DNA of 21,716 nt from Ministeria vibrans ATCC 50519 (Eukaryota; Opisthokonta; Filasterea): the NCBI GenBank assembly GCA_943704425.1, contig CALSCP010002306.1, positions 23,231 to 44,946 on the forward strand, in the 5' to 3' direction. The translations under genes were made by a program, and so were the position numbers. A model generated the notes under the pieces. The model did no database searches and was not told the DNA's origin. It worked only from the letters and a program-made list of their open reading frames with translations. Below, piece after piece: positions 20,346 through 21,716 of this stretch (its first letter is position 1; every line of letters starts with the position of its first letter).

Positions 20346-21535
20346 ATGACAAACCGCGTGACTGTCGAAGAGGAACTTCTGGGTGTCCGTGTTTTGCTGG
20401 GGCGAAACCTTGCAGCGGCGCCTGGAGACGAGATCTCGGTTGTGACGCTTCTCGACGAAAACGAACGATGCCGAACGAGCGCACCGTCGATCGACAAGGC
20501 GTCCGGCGAAGTGGTGTGGCGCACCGACTCGGCTGCGACCTCGGGAGGTATGGGGGTGGTGCATCTCGATGCGATCGCGGATGGAGATGGGCCGGGAGGG
20601 AGAGAGTGAGTGAGAGAGAGAGAGACAGACAGACGGACAGAGAGAGAGAGAAAAAAAAAAAAGTTGCACCCTCCGGAATGTGGCTTAAGCGCGAACGGAG
20701 GGCGCTCGGAATGGCGCCATCGTGGTTTATATGAACCGTGTGTGTGTGTGCTGTGGCGCTCAGTGGCTGTAGAGGCGTGTTGGGCGTGTCTGGCGTGCGT
20801 GCAAAAAGGACGCCGACGCCCCTTCCCCAACCGCCACAGCCGCGTGCAGGGCTCGTTTTGCAGTCCAACGCGCGCTATCGCAGTGAATATGGCAGCATGG
20901 CCACATGCACGTGCACACTGGAGCAGTGGCGCGCCTGCATCATCCTCAACGAGCGTTTGTTGTGGTCTCGACTTTGTTTCGTCACCGCAAGCACTCCTTT
21001 GCGATTGGATTCCCACCTTCCATTGGCGTTGTCCACTATGTTTTTGTTGCAGCCGATCGATTTGCGTCCTCTTTTTGACGCAACACTCTAAATTCCGTCG
21101 GAACACGAAAACTCACCGGTTTTTTTTTGTTTTATTTTAATATTTTTTTAGTGAATCAGTTTGAATACAAAATTGTGCTGTTTAACCAGACTACACTGCA
21201 GCGCATCGGACAGGTATGCGCGTGCACATGGGACGCACTGTTTGGGCCATCGTGTTGATTCTGTTTCTTTTCTTAGGTGTCTCTTGGCAAAAACTACTTT
21301 GAAGGTCCTCGCGACAAAAACCGCGATCATTGGCTTGTGATCGAACCACCAAATGGAGGTACTATTCTTGACCAATTTTTGTTTCTTCAACGCTAATAAT
21401 TCTATTTTTGATTAGATCCCGTTGGAGCACCGTCGCGCGTACAGCTCAGCGTTACTCTTGACCCGTCCGGCAACTCGCTATCTGTCACGGTCGTCGAGTT
21501 GGAGCTGTTCAACTCTCATGACATTGGCAAGAAGG
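20346..21535 (+). CDS. C2-domain protein, 5' part (continues past right edge)
   Basis: Four exons are visible: 20346-20547, 21152-21213, 21277-21358, 21416-21535, in consistent phases (1, 0, 1, 1). A further donor GTACGT at 21536 shows the gene continues off the window. The first ~115 residues fit a C2 beta-sandwich: VRVLLGRNLAA, ISVVTLLDENERCRT, VVWRTDS, QFEYKIVLFNQ, RIGQVSL. A second C2-like start follows (LSVTVVELELFNSHDIGKKG). C2 domains bind membranes, often through calcium. Loop 1 of the first domain is short and lacks the usual DxxD/SDPY aspartates, so calcium binding there is doubtful. The 604-nt intron 1 was tested for an extra exon in phase 1; the candidates tried hit stops. The protein family beyond C2 cannot be named from this part. 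Confidence 0.68.
20548..21151 (+). other. Intron 1 of the C2-domain gene, with GA repeat
   Basis: Donor GTATGG, acceptor TTTTTTTAG. It contains a GA/GACA microsatellite near 20598-20652 and GC-rich sequence with open frames on both strands. Those frames match nothing recognisable, so I regard this as intron. It could instead hide a small unrecognised gene. Confidence 0.5.
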
Positions 21536-21607
21536 GTACGTCAGCGGAATCATCACACTCACCCACACCACAAAGAGCACATGCACTACAAAGACACCAA
21601 ACTATCA

Positions 21608-21716
<109 letters not shown>

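Noticed and set aside
20312-21106. A 264-codon minus-strand open frame
   Set aside because: It runs through a GA repeat and the first C2 exon, has no recognisable domain, and its composition is that of a shadow frame.

Overview
This window is eukaryotic nuclear DNA from an intron-rich genome. Coding exons are GC-rich. Introns and intergenic gaps are AT-rich or made of CT/GA microsatellite. Most introns use GTA/GTG donors and pyrimidine-rich acceptors. The gene set (adhesion-type GPCR with a cleavage motif, Groucho/TLE-type Q domain, TMEM131-type secretory protein) suggests a unicellular relative of animals or another opisthokont-grade protist. That placement is an inference from gene content; the species is not identified.

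Layout. Positions 1-377 are largely non-coding. An eight-exon plus-strand gene (378-4697) encodes a receptor with L-domain/leucine-repeat-like ectodomain, a GPS motif and seven membrane segments. A six-exon plus-strand gene (4898-6527) encodes a papain-family cathepsin precursor. It converges tail-to-tail, 75 bp apart, on a seven-exon minus-strand aldehyde dehydrogenase (6603-9125). Upstream of that, also on minus, is a polyQ protein beginning with a Groucho/TLE Q domain (9319-10575) but with no start of its own. Immediately next to it are the first two exons of CTP synthase (10680-10930) with the rest of that enzyme missing. A divergent single-exon SAC3/GANP-like gene follows (11067-11786). 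A seven-exon plus-strand gene (12043-20079) encodes a 2162-residue TMEM131-like type I membrane protein. A C2-domain gene starts at 20346 and runs off the right edge in a long GA repeat.

I derived exon joins by matching reading phase across each splice. For the five complete genes the total length is an exact multiple of three, ending at the stop codon. The genes do not form an evident pathway; this is an ordinary mixed eukaryotic neighbourhood. The main points of interest are the receptor architecture, the CTP synthase/TLE junction where both genes are broken at the same place beside a 35-nt poly(A) run, the TMEM131 homologue, and related minisatellites in introns of the two convergent genes.
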